A DNA stretch of 64,000 bases from CAZBJJ01 sp964492245 (GTDB lineage Bacteria; Spirochaetota; Spirochaetia; Treponematales; Breznakiellaceae): NCBI GenBank assembly GCA_964492245.1, contig CAZBJJ010000005.1, forward strand, positions 1-64,000. Direction: 5' to 3'. Of the stretch, positions 7,803 to 15,599 are shown in pieces. Every line of letters starts with the position of its first letter. Positions within the stretch are counted from its first letter, which is position 1. Below the pieces are notes generated by a model. It saw only the letters and a program-made list of their open reading frames with translations. It was not told where the DNA came from and searched no databases. Made by a program: the position numbers and the translations under genes.

Positions 7803-9068
7803 TCATCCTGGGTCGGATACACTGCGCTCTTTTAAAAGTGCCAGGACCACCTGGACGGAGGCGCACATCTCCGAAAGCGAGGCCCATTCTTGCAGGCTGT
7901 GGAAATTGTGCCCGCCGGCAAAGATGTTGGGCGTGGGGATGCCCAGTTCGGTGAGCCGCGAGCCATCGGTGCCCCCTCGGATGGGCCTTCGTACTAGGGG
8001 AATATCCAGGCCTTTTACCGCCTCTTCCAGGGCAGAGACCACCTGGGGATTGGCATCCATTTTTGTCTTCATATTGATGTACTGTAACTCGCTTTCTACG
8101 CGCACTGAGCCCCGGGGAAATTGAAACTCGACGGTGCGGGCAAATTGTTCCAGGTTTTTAAGGCGCTGTTCCATGCCGCTTTTATCGAAGTCGCGCAAAA
8201 AAACTTCCAATTTTGCCTGTTCAAGGTTACCGGTAATTTCCATAGGGCAGTAGTAGCCGTAGCGACCGTCGGTGGCCTCGGGGCTTTCCGAGCGCGGAAG
8301 CATAGAGACAAAGCTGGCGGCCATGGCGACGGCGTTTGCCAGTTTGCCTCGCGCATAGCCAATGTGGATGGGGGCGCCAAAAAAAGTTATATCCGACTTC
8401 CAGGCGTTAAAGCATTCGTCTTCAATTTCGCCCAGTCCGCCACCGTCGAGGGTGTAGCAACTGGTAGCCTTTATTTGCGACTGTGGAAATTCGGGAAGGC
8501 CCTTGCCGGTCTCTTCGTCGGGGGTAAAAATTATTTCAAGCGGGGGATGGGGAAGGCCCTCTTTTAAAATACAGGAGAGGGCTGTCATTATTACCGCTAT
8601 ACCCGCCTTGTCGTCGGCGCCCAAAAGAGTTTGGCCATCGCTGGTAATTATGGTGTCGCCAATATAGTTGTTTAATTCGGGAAAATCGGCGGGAGAAAGC
8701 TGTATATTATTTTTAAGTTTTAGGGCTGTTCCATCCCAGTTTTCGTGGACCTGTGGCAGGACAGCCTTGCCACAGACATCGCTGGCGGTGTCCAAGTGGG
8801 CCATAAGGGCAAGACTTGGCAGGTGAACGGCCCCCTGGCTTGCGGGGATGCGGGCAATGACATAGCAGTGTTCGGTAAGCTGCACATTGGCAATGCCCAG
8901 GGCTTTAAGCTCTTCCACTAAGAGCCTGGCAAGCTCCCATTGCCCAGCACTTGTGGGCGTTTCGGCAATATTTCGGTCGCTGGTGGTGTCGATTACCACA
9001 TAGCGTAAAAATCTTTCCAGAAGGTCATTCTTCCAGGGGACAGCGAGAAAGCGCAATCGAGTATTCAT
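7803..9068 (-). CDS. pepT: peptidase T (tripeptide aminopeptidase)
   Basis: Cytoplasmic M20B zinc metallopeptidase that removes N-terminal residues from tripeptides. The 421 residues contain the metal and catalytic motifs MAHLDTASD (His-x-Asp), LLGADDKAG (bridging Asp), TPDEETG (catalytic Glu-Glu), and a late GGHNFHS His ligand. The body starts at LLERFLRYVVIDTTS, as in E. coli PepT (408 residues). About 12 extra residues precede it. The ATG has no ribosome site and sits 4 bases after a TATAAT box. It is the first gene of a short leftward unit with murA. Confidence 0.92.
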   Translation of the reverse strand: MNTRLRFLAVPWKNDLLERFLRYVVIDTTSDRNIAETPTSAGQWELARLLVEELKALGIANVQLTEHCYVIARIPASQGAVHLPSLALMAHLDTASDVCGKAVLPQVHENWDGTALKLKNNIQLSPADFPELNNYIGDTIITSDGQTLLGADDKAGIAVIMTALSCILKEGLPHPPLEIIFTPDEETGKGLPEFPQSQIKATSCYTLDGGGLGEIEDECFNAWKSDITFFGAPIHIGYARGKLANAVAMAASFVSMLPRSESPEATDGRYGYYCPMEITGNLEQAKLEVFLRDFDKSGMEQRLKNLEQFARTVEFQFPRGSVRVESELQYINMKTKMDANPQVVSALEEAVKGLDIPLVRRPIRGGTDGSRLTELGIPTPNIFAGGHNFHSLQEWASLSEMCASVQVVLALLKERSVSDPG

Positions 9069-9072
9069 AGTA

Positions 9073-9100
9073 ATTATAATGCCATAGAAAAAGCTGTCAG
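9073..9100 (-). promoter_or_regulatory. promoter for pepT-murA
   Basis: On the minus strand, CTGACA (9100-9095), a 16-base spacer and TATAAT (9078-9073). Only four bases separate the -10 box from the pepT ATG, so the transcript would begin at or within the start codon (leaderless), or translation starts further downstream. Confidence 0.55.
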
Positions 9101-9114
9101 GGAACAGCCTTGCA

Positions 9115-9144
9115 TTGACGCAGGCGGCTTTGGAGCCGTATAGT
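9115..9144 (+). promoter_or_regulatory. promoter for the clpP-family gene
   Basis: TTGACG at 9115-9120, an 18-base spacer, and TATAGT at 9139-9144, about 30 bases before the clpP start. It is divergent from the pepT promoter. Confidence 0.5.
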
Positions 9145-9174
9145 TAGGAGCGAGAACGGCAGAGGAGTTTTAGA

Positions 9175-9813
9175 ATGCAATACACTAAAAATAAGGATAA
9201 AGAGGTCTTAGCCTATCGGCGAGGCCGGTTGGAAGAAGCTGGCGAGGAGGGCTGCGATAAAAAAGAGGCAGCTATAGACCCTCTTTTAAACAAGATGCTC
9301 AAGACCCGGACCATTTTACTATCTGGCGAGGTGAATAAGGATTTGGCAGAGAAAACCATTCGCCAGCTTTTGCTATTGGAAGATATGGGCGATGAGCCTA
9401 TCAGGGTTTTTATCGATTCGCCCGGTGGCGATGTGGATGCCGGCTATGCTATTTTCGATATGATCCGCTTTGTTAAGCCCGAGGTCTACACCCTGGGAAT
9501 GGGGCTGGTGGCCAGTGCGGGGGCCCTTATTCTTTTAGCTGCGCCAAAAGAGCGTCGCCTAGGGCTGCCGAATAGCCATTATTTAATTCATCAGCCCCTA
9601 TCGGGTATTCGGGGAGTGGCCACCGATATAGAAATTCATGCTCGGGAGTTGGAGAAACTCAGGGTTAAAATAAACCAACTTATTGCCGAAGAGACCGGGG
9701 TAAAACTTAAACAGGTGGAAAAAGATACCGACCGCGATTTTTGGATGAGTGCGACCGAGGCCCAGGAATATGGGCTTATTTCTCGAATTGTCGTCTCGCG
9801 GGCAGAGCTTTAG
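9175..9813 (+). CDS. clpP: ClpP-family serine protease subunit
   Basis: Proteolytic subunit of the Clp protease, which degrades unfolded or tagged proteins with a Clp ATPase. The catalytic triad is intact: Ser114 in GLVASAGAL, His139 in SHYLIHQP, Asp188 in DTDRDFW. The Gly-rich FIDSPGGDVDAGYAIFD lines the active site. The 212 residues include an N-terminal extension of about 40 charged residues, more than the axial loop of standard ClpP. No clpX or clpA lies next to it, so it may be a second, divergent paralogue (ClpP2-like). The ribosome site is GAGGAG. Confidence 0.88.
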   Translation: MQYTKNKDKEVLAYRRGRLEEAGEEGCDKKEAAIDPLLNKMLKTRTILLSGEVNKDLAEKTIRQLLLLEDMGDEPIRVFIDSPGGDVDAGYAIFDMIRFVKPEVYTLGMGLVASAGALILLAAPKERRLGLPNSHYLIHQPLSGIRGVATDIEIHARELEKLRVKINQLIAEETGVKLKQVEKDTDRDFWMSATEAQEYGLISRIVVSRAEL

Positions 9814-9897
9814 GAGAAATGCCATAAAAAAATAAAAATATTTAAAAATAATAGCTATAATCTGATGTTTTGGGCATACCTATATATGGAGGTGGGT

Positions 9898-10983
9898 ATG
9901 TCCTATTTTTTTTCAAACCAAAGGTCGGTAAAACCTGCTATTGTCGGTGCTCTTTTTGCGACTCTTTTTGTGTGTATTTCCTGCGAACCGGAGGCGGAAA
10001 AACCCAAAGAGAGCCTTCGCATTGTCTCTTGGAATATTCAAAATCTCTTCGACGCGGTAGAAGACGGCACTGAATATACTGAATTTACGGCAGCTGGCGG
10101 TTGGACCGAAGAGCGCTTAGCGCACCGCTTGGAACTATTGGCGGTGGCTGCTAAGGCCCTGCTGAGCCCAGGGGTACCCGATGTCATTGTGCTTTTGGAG
10201 GTGGAAAACGAACATGTCCTTTCGATGTTCAGAGACTCTTGCCTACAGGGGCGGGGCTATATTCACCAGGCTTGGGCCGGCAGCGAGTCGATGGCGGTGG
10301 GGGTGGGAGTTTTAAGCAGGAGGGCCCTAAAGGATCTTGCTGTGCATCAATTTTCGGTCTATGGCGAAGAAGAACTGCGGCCCGTCTTGGAGTGCGCTAT
10401 CAATATAATGGACGAAGACGTGCGAATATTTGCCTGCCATTGGAAGAGCAAATTGGGTGGGGCCGATGAAACTGAGCATTTGCGGCGCCGGACAGCCTTG
10501 CTTATAAACAGGCGTTTGGCGGAACTTGCAGACCTTGAGCCAAAGCAAAACATTCTGCTTATGGGCGATTTAAACTGTAATATTGATGAGTTTGACCGCC
10601 GAAATAGAACAGTGGCCACGGCGCTTTTGCCTCCAACTGGCCTTGCAATGGATATGGCGGGAAGCGAAAGCTCAATCCTTGTCGATAGTAAGGCCGGCTG
10701 GGACGAAAAGAGTAAGCGCATTGTTTTTATGTCGCCCTGGCTCCACAGCGATTACGAGGGCTCGTATTGTTATTCTGGGAATTGGGAGACGATAGATCAT
10801 ATCTTATTGGGCCCCGGTTTTTTTGATAAGCAGGCCTGGGAGTATCGGGGTTTTGTTGTATTCGATAGCCAGCCCTTTACCAATGCAGCTGGTATGCCAT
10901 TTAGATATTCGCCCAATACCGGCCTGGGCTATAGCGACCATCTGCCGGTAGCCGTCGATTTAAACTTTGTACCTCTGCCCTAA
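9898..10983 (+). CDS. endonuclease/exonuclease/phosphatase-family lipoprotein
   Basis: Probable envelope-anchored metal-dependent phosphoesterase. The start ATG at 9898 directly follows GGAGGTGGGT. A signal sequence ends in FVCISC with Cys29 as probable lipidation site; the lipobox is relaxed, as is common in spirochaetes. The mature part has the exonuclease III/DNase I-like motifs IVSWNIQNLFD (metal Asn), LLEVENE (metal Glu), CHWKSK (His), MGDLNC (Asp-x-Asn) and YSDHLPVAVDL (final Asp-His). Substrate could be nucleic acid, a phospholipid head group or an inositol phosphate. It could feed on extracellular DNA, but this is speculation. Confidence 0.8.
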   Translation: MSYFFSNQRSVKPAIVGALFATLFVCISCEPEAEKPKESLRIVSWNIQNLFDAVEDGTEYTEFTAAGGWTEERLAHRLELLAVAAKALLSPGVPDVIVLLEVENEHVLSMFRDSCLQGRGYIHQAWAGSESMAVGVGVLSRRALKDLAVHQFSVYGEEELRPVLECAINIMDEDVRIFACHWKSKLGGADETEHLRRRTALLINRRLAELADLEPKQNILLMGDLNCNIDEFDRRNRTVATALLPPTGLAMDMAGSESSILVDSKAGWDEKSKRIVFMSPWLHSDYEGSYCYSGNWETIDHILLGPGFFDKQAWEYRGFVVFDSQPFTNAAGMPFRYSPNTGLGYSDHLPVAVDLNFVPLP

Positions 10984-11047
10984 AACAATCCTTAAGTTCT
11001 TTGTCAGGTATTGACTATCAGCGGTGTTTTAATGTAACTTTTATGCA

Positions 11048-11079
11048 GGTTCACAGATTAATTCTGTGAACCACTTTTT
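11048..11079 (+). terminator. hairpin with short T-run after the lipoprotein gene
   Basis: A perfect 10-base inverted repeat, GGTTCACAGA at 11048-11057 and TCTGTGAACC at 11063-11072, with loop TTAAT, followed by ACTTTTT. This fits a Rho-independent terminator of moderate strength for the upstream gene. Because it lies just before the feo operon it could also serve as an operator. Confidence 0.5.
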
Positions 11080-11083
11080 AAAA

Positions 11084-11105
11084 TGTTAGTTAGCCATATC
11101 TAACA
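11084..11105. promoter_or_regulatory. palindrome upstream of feoA (possible metalloregulator site)
   Basis: TGTTAG at 11084-11089 and CTAACA at 11100-11105 form the arms of a 22-base interrupted palindrome with TTAG/CTAA cores. These resemble operators of DtxR/MntR/TroR-type repressors more than a Fur box. Position 35 bases before the feoA start fits iron- or manganese-dependent control. The assignment rests on motif resemblance only. Confidence 0.35.
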
Positions 11106-11138
11106 TTGACTGTTAGGAATTGTGCTGTGGAGGCAGAT

Positions 11139-11621
11139 ATGGTGCTCTGTGAGGTACCGCCGGGGGCGTCCTTTAAAGTGATAAGGGTATTGCTCAATAA
11201 GGAAGTTGGCCGGCGTTTGGCAGATATGGGTTTTACGAGCAATACCGAAGGTGCAGTAATTCGCGCGGGCTTTTGGCGTGGCCCCTTGCAAATTCGTATT
11301 CGGGGTTACGATGTTATTATTCGTCGTTGCGAGGCAGCGGGCATAGAAATTGAGCCCCTGGGCGATTGGTCGGCCGTTGTCGATTCTCGCAAAATTAAAA
11401 ACCGCGTTTTTACCGGTCCACAGTGGCGGCAGCGAAATAAGCTCTGCGAAGGCTGCGATACCGCTCCTCGCTTGGGTCGAGGTGGCGCCACTGGGCGTGG
11501 CGGCGGCACTGGAAGTGGCGGCGCCCCTGGAAGTGGCGGCGCCACTGGAAGTGGCGGCGCCACTGGAAGTGGCGGCGGCCTTCACGGCAGACCCGATGAC
11601 AGCCAGGGGGAAGACGTATGA
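11139..11621 (+). CDS. feoA: FeoA-domain protein with Gly-rich repeat tail
   Basis: Small SH3-like accessory protein of ferrous-iron uptake. The ATG at 11139 has the ribosome site TGGAGG; a TTG at 11106 would add 11 residues. The FeoA fold spans about residues 1-75: PPGASFKVIRVL, RRLADMGFTSNTEG, then GYDVIIRRCEAAGIEIEPL. A linker with one CxxC (CEGC) follows, then a 35-residue tail of Gly/Ser/Thr/Ala encoded by 18-base repeats. FeoA proteins are usually about 75-85 residues, so the tail doubles the protein. The stop overlaps the feoB start (ATGA). Confidence 0.85.
   Translation: MVLCEVPPGASFKVIRVLLNKEVGRRLADMGFTSNTEGAVIRAGFWRGPLQIRIRGYDVIIRRCEAAGIEIEPLGDWSAVVDSRKIKNRVFTGPQWRQRNKLCEGCDTAPRLGRGGATGRGGGTGSGGAPGSGGATGSGGATGSGGGLHGRPDDSQGEDV
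11481..11570 (+). repeat. 18-bp in-frame tandem repeat in feoA
   Basis: Five tandem 18-base units (11481-11498, 11499-11516, 11517-11534, 11535-11552, 11553-11570), consensus GGCGGCGCCACTGGAAGT. Each encodes Gly-Gly-Ala-Thr-Gly-Ser or a close variant. The last two are identical and the first is most divergent, suggesting recent expansion at the 3' side. Confidence 0.9.
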
Positions 11622-13786
11622 GTACGCATACACGAGAAGGGATAGCTAGCCAAAGGGAAATACGCATTGCCCTTGCGGGAAATCCAAACTGTGGCAAGAC
11701 AACGCTTTTTAATGCCATTACGGGCTCTCACCATAAGGTGGGCAATTACCCTGGAGTAACCGTAGAAAAACGCGAGGGAAGCCTGCAGCACGGCGATAGA
11801 CGCTACCGCTTTACCGATTTACCAGGTATTTATTCGCTTACAGCCTACTCGCAGGATGAGGTGGTGGCCCGAGACTTTTTGCTGGACGAAAAGCCCGATC
11901 TTATCATTGATGTGCTCGATTCCACCAATTTGGACCGAAACCTCTATCTTTGCCTGCAGTTCCAGGAACTGGGCATCCCCGTTATTGGCGCCTTAAACAT
12001 GAGCGACGAGGCAGAGGAAAAGGGCATTTCAATTGATGTCAAAGCCCTTAGCGAAATACTCGGCATGCCCTTGGTAAAGACAACTGCCTCGAAGGGACAG
12101 GGAATAGACGAGCTCTTACAGGCGGCAGACCGCCTTATGGATGCCCCCAAGCAGATGGATCTGCGCTCGGTCCACTATGGCAGCGAAATAGAGACCTGGT
12201 TGCAGGCGATTCAAAAAGAAATAGAAAAAGATGCCGTCTTTGCCCAGCACTATCCAAACCGCTGGCTGGCGGTAAAGCTTTTAGAGAAAGACAGCAATGT
12301 GCTTGAGCGCCTAGAAAAGCATCAATATAAAACGAAACTCCTTGAAAAAACCCAAGAGGCTATTCTTTGGATAGAAAAACACTATGGACGCGATGCAGAG
12401 ATAGTTGTCTCCGAACAGCGCTATGGCTATATCCATGGCGCCTGTAAAGAGACCGTTAAGGTGCGACCAAAAATTAATTTTTCGGTAACCGAGGCGGTGG
12501 ATAGGGTTATTATGAACCGCTATCTTGCCCTGCCCATTTTTGTGGGCGTGCTTTGGGCCGTTTTTCAGCTCACCTTTATTCTGGGCGAATACCCCATGCT
12601 GTGGTTGGAAAACCTGTTTACCCTTATTAGCAATGGGCTCAATGCCGCCTTGCCAGATACTATTTTGCGCTCCCTTTTAGTCGACGGCATTATTGGCGGG
12701 GTGGGCGGGGTCTTTTCCTTTGTGCCTCTTATTGTCATTCTCTTTTTCTTGCTCTCGCTGCTCGAAGACTTAGGCTATATGTCCCGGGCGGCCTTTGCCT
12801 GCGACAAAACCCTGCATGCCTTTGGCCTGCATGGACAGTCGATCTTTCCCCTCATGTTGGGCTTTGGCTGCTCGGTACCGGCAATAATGGCGGCCAGAAC
12901 ATTAAAGAGCCCGCGCGATCGCATTGTAACGGTGCTTGTTGTACCCTTTATGAGCTGCGGGGCGAAACTGCCCGTGCACGTCCTTTTGGCAGCCGCATTT
13001 TTCCCAGAGAACGCGGCAAATATGGTTATGATTATTTACGCGATTGGGGTTGTTATTGCCCTTGCTTCGGCCTGGGTGCTCAAAAAAACTGTCCTGCGCG
13101 GCGATCCCACCCCCTTTGTCATGGAGCTCCCCCCTTACCGGGCGCCCACCCTGCGCGGACTGCTCTGGCATGTCTGGGAAAAAACCTGGATATACATCCG
13201 CAAAGCGGGAACTGTTATTTTGGCCTCTACCATTTTAATTTGGGTAATAACCAGCTTCCCTGCCTACGAACCAGGACCCGCAGTTATCGAGGGCTGGAAA
13301 GCGGAATTTGTGCAGGAACATGGGCAGCTGGATGATGAAGAATTTGCCGGTTTTGTGGAGACCTCCACCGCCCAGGCGGCACTATCACATAGCTATGCGG
13401 GGCGCATAGGGCATTTTATAGAACCAATATTTAAGCCCATGGGCTTCGACTGGAAAATAGCGGTGGCCAGCGTTACCGGCTTTGCCGCAAAGGAAATTGT
13501 AGTCTCCACCCTCGGCGTATTATACCGGGTGGGCGTTGACGAAACCGAGGAAAGTGAAAGCTTGCGCGAGGCCCTAAAGCGAGATCCCATATTTAATCCG
13601 CTTGTGGCCTTTACGCTTATGCTCTTTATTCTGATAATCCCCCCCTGTTTTGCCGCACTCAGTGCAATACGGGCAGAATTGGGCGGGAAGTGGCTGGGCT
13701 TTGCGATTGTGTTCATGCTCTCTTTGGGCTGGACCCTCTCTTTCGCAGTGTATTATGTGGGATCCCTGTTTGGGATAGGAGTGTAG
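11618..13786 (+). CDS. feoB: ferrous iron transporter FeoB
   Basis: Inner-membrane Fe(II) permease with a cytoplasmic GTPase domain. The 722 residues begin with a G domain: GNPNCGKTT (P-loop), NYPGVTVEKREG (G2), DLPGIYSL (G3), and NMSDEA as the G4 motif, where FeoB usually has NMIDEA. A helical spacer reaches to about residue 275. The membrane part follows with the Gate motifs FGCSVPAIMAARTL and SCGAKLPVHVLLA. Length is normal. It overlaps feoA by 4 bases and is followed after 1 base by a small Cys-rich protein, the usual order for this operon. Confidence 0.97.
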   Translation: MSTHTREGIASQREIRIALAGNPNCGKTTLFNAITGSHHKVGNYPGVTVEKREGSLQHGDRRYRFTDLPGIYSLTAYSQDEVVARDFLLDEKPDLIIDVLDSTNLDRNLYLCLQFQELGIPVIGALNMSDEAEEKGISIDVKALSEILGMPLVKTTASKGQGIDELLQAADRLMDAPKQMDLRSVHYGSEIETWLQAIQKEIEKDAVFAQHYPNRWLAVKLLEKDSNVLERLEKHQYKTKLLEKTQEAILWIEKHYGRDAEIVVSEQRYGYIHGACKETVKVRPKINFSVTEAVDRVIMNRYLALPIFVGVLWAVFQLTFILGEYPMLWLENLFTLISNGLNAALPDTILRSLLVDGIIGGVGGVFSFVPLIVILFFLLSLLEDLGYMSRAAFACDKTLHAFGLHGQSIFPLMLGFGCSVPAIMAARTLKSPRDRIVTVLVVPFMSCGAKLPVHVLLAAAFFPENAANMVMIIYAIGVVIALASAWVLKKTVLRGDPTPFVMELPPYRAPTLRGLLWHVWEKTWIYIRKAGTVILASTILIWVITSFPAYEPGPAVIEGWKAEFVQEHGQLDDEEFAGFVETSTAQAALSHSYAGRIGHFIEPIFKPMGFDWKIAVASVTGFAAKEIVVSTLGVLYRVGVDETEESESLREALKRDPIFNPLVAFTLMLFILIIPPCFAALSAIRAELGGKWLGFAIVFMLSLGWTLSFAVYYVGSLFGIGV

Positions 13787-13787
13787 A

Positions 13788-14042
13788 ATGCCAAGTATCG
13801 AAACCCTTGTTGTCGCTATAATTGTTATATTTGCCGCTGCCTTTGTACTGCTGCGGGTGGTTAAGACCTTTCGCGGAGGAAGACCCGCCTGCTGTACGGG
13901 AGGGGATGAAAAAACAGGAAAGGCCTTGGGCTTTGGGGCCTCTTCGTGTGATACTACTTCCTGTGCCTCCTGCCCTATGTACAGTAGCACGTTTAAGGCC
14001 TTGAATGATGGTGGAAGCTCTAGGCCAACAGAAAACCTATAA
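13788..14042 (+). CDS. FeoB-associated Cys-rich small membrane protein
   Basis: An 84-residue protein: an N-terminal membrane helix (about residues 4-23, TLVVAIIVIFAAAFVLL) and a soluble tail with six cysteines (CC, then CDTTSCASC). It fits the FeoB-associated Cys-rich family, which is thought to help deliver or sense iron at the FeoB mouth. It begins right after the feoB stop, so it is co-translated with it. Its 3' end overlaps the convergent NicO-type gene by 23 bases. Confidence 0.8.
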   Translation: MPSIETLVVAIIVIFAAAFVLLRVVKTFRGGRPACCTGGDEKTGKALGFGASSCDTTSCASCPMYSSTFKALNDGGSSRPTENL

Positions 14043-14943
14043 GCGGGCTGGCTGCCCAAAGAGAAAACAGCAGCATAGTGCTGTAAGAGGCCAGTTCCAA
14101 CAGGGCTGCTGTTTTTTCAATTAGGCCCTCGCGGTTTTTAAGCTGTTTGAATAAGCCGGTGCGACCAAACCATGCTAGGTAGGCAGTGGCCGATATGACC
14201 ACGGCCATGCCAAGGGACATTGCAAAAACGGCCAGTATGCCGTACAGACGCAGGCCCATAACCAGGGAAAAAAGCAGGACCATGGTCGCACCTGGGCAGG
14301 GCACTAGGCTGGTAACAATTATAAGAGTCCAAACGCCCTGCTCCTTGGAGCTGTTGCCGTGTTCGTGTTTTACCTTGCCGGCAAGGCGCAATAGGACCCG
14401 CACAATTAAAACAAGCGAAATAAGGGCCAGCAACATAAAGCTGGCATATTCTACCAGAAAGCTGCTATCGCTCACTTCGGCAATATGGGCCACGGCCCCC
14501 TGGGCCAGACTTAAAACGCCCACTAAAAGGACGGCGCTCAGTGCGTGGATTGTTGCCGACAAAAACCCGGCCAAGGCTGGCTTCCACCAAGCGGCCTTTC
14601 GCGCAATAAAAAGGCTAAAAACGACGGTTTTGCGGTGGCCGGGGCCGGCTGCATGTAAAAACCCATAGACAAAGGCAAAGGCCAGTACGAGCAAAAGGGT
14701 AGATTTCGATGCATCCTCTGCAATGGCAGAAAAAAGCTCTGCTATGCGTTCGCGCAGCTCAAATTGCAATTTGGAAATGTGTCGGTAAAATTGCCCACTC
14801 CCAGAACCTGTCATTGGGGCGGGAAGGGCTTTTTTTTCGCTGGGGTTTGTAAAGGGATTTGCCATCAATTTAACGGGCAGAGGGGCAAGGCCCAATACAA
14901 AAGAAAAAACTAAAAATGCCGCAAGGCGGCGAGGTCTATTCAA
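14020..14943 (-). CDS. NicO-type nickel/cobalt permease
   Basis: A 307-residue inner-membrane protein with a signal-like first helix and about six more helices. The metal-binding motif HAAGPGHRK in the first core helix and SLVPCPGATMVLLFSL in a later helix are typical of the NicO/RcnA-like family that moves Ni(II) or Co(II). It overlaps the preceding DUF1007 gene by 8 bases. The pairing with DUF1007 is frequent for this transporter subtype, so import of a divalent metal is likely. Which metal, and the direction, cannot be told from sequence. Confidence 0.82.
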   Translation of the reverse strand: MNRPRRLAAFLVFSFVLGLAPLPVKLMANPFTNPSEKKALPAPMTGSGSGQFYRHISKLQFELRERIAELFSAIAEDASKSTLLLVLAFAFVYGFLHAAGPGHRKTVVFSLFIARKAAWWKPALAGFLSATIHALSAVLLVGVLSLAQGAVAHIAEVSDSSFLVEYASFMLLALISLVLIVRVLLRLAGKVKHEHGNSSKEQGVWTLIIVTSLVPCPGATMVLLFSLVMGLRLYGILAVFAMSLGMAVVISATAYLAWFGRTGLFKQLKNREGLIEKTAALLELASYSTMLLFSLWAASPLIGFLLA

Positions 14944-15598
14944 AACGAATCTCTATTTCTTCGGGATAGGCGGTCTCAAGGCCCGGCTTCCAGCTGGCAT
15001 AGACAGTGCTATCCGTCGCCGCCCCAAAGGGATTGTAATATACCGGATAATCTTTATTTTCCTTGCGTGTCCAAATGGGAACTGCAGCTCCATCCAGTTT
15101 TTGGACAATGCTCACCGCCGGCTGGCGGTATTCAATATCGCAATAAAAAGTTGTATCGAAAATGGCCAGCGAAAAATTGTTGCCCAGCTTGTTCTGTGCC
15201 AAGGGGATAAAAAACCGATAATTAAGTGCTGCATCGTCGACCCAGGCAGAAAAATTGCTCACCGAAATAGGGCTAAAACGCTTCTGGCCCACTCGAATTA
15301 AAACAAAATAGCCATAGTGTTCAAGATTTTTAAAACCATAATTGTACATCTTCTCGTTTTCCTGTGCAGAAAACACCCGCCTTCCCTTACCACCAGAACC
15401 TGGTAGGCCGGCCCCCTGCAGCATGTTTATACTGAACATCTGGTCGAATTCCCACTCTACCCAGGCGCCATCGCAGCGTTCTCCAGTAAATTCATATTCT
15501 ATTTTGGCCTTGGCCCAGACATGGGGGTGGGCGGCAAGAGGTGCAAGGTTCGGTAAACCAATAGCTCCAAGCAGAGCGAAGTAAAAAAGTTTTCGCAT
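14936..15598 (-). CDS. DUF1007-family periplasmic protein
   Basis: A 220-residue exported protein. The ATG at 15598 has the ribosome site AAGGA and starts a signal peptide (MRKLFYFALLGAIGLPNLA). The mature end begins with the His motif HPHVW, a hallmark of DUF1007 proteins and a likely metal ligand. Family members sit next to NicO-type permeases and are believed to be periplasmic metal-binding partners. An alternative upstream start would overlap the neighbouring SDR gene. The start follows that gene's stop by one base, so the genes 16448-14020 probably form one transcript. Confidence 0.82.
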   Translation of the reverse strand: MRKLFYFALLGAIGLPNLAPLAAHPHVWAKAKIEYEFTGERCDGAWVEWEFDQMFSINMLQGAGLPGSGGKGRRVFSAQENEKMYNYGFKNLEHYGYFVLIRVGQKRFSPISVSNFSAWVDDAALNYRFFIPLAQNKLGNNFSLAIFDTTFYCDIEYRQPAVSIVQKLDGAAVPIWTRKENKDYPVYYNPFGAATDSTVYASWKPGLETAYPEEIEIRFE

Positions 15599-15599
15599 T

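Noticed and set aside
11100..11633. Minus-strand frame with a Ser/Gly/Ala repeat opposite feoA
   Set aside because: The repeat DNA is open on several frames. FeoA on the plus strand has a ribosome site, a known fold and coupling to feoB.
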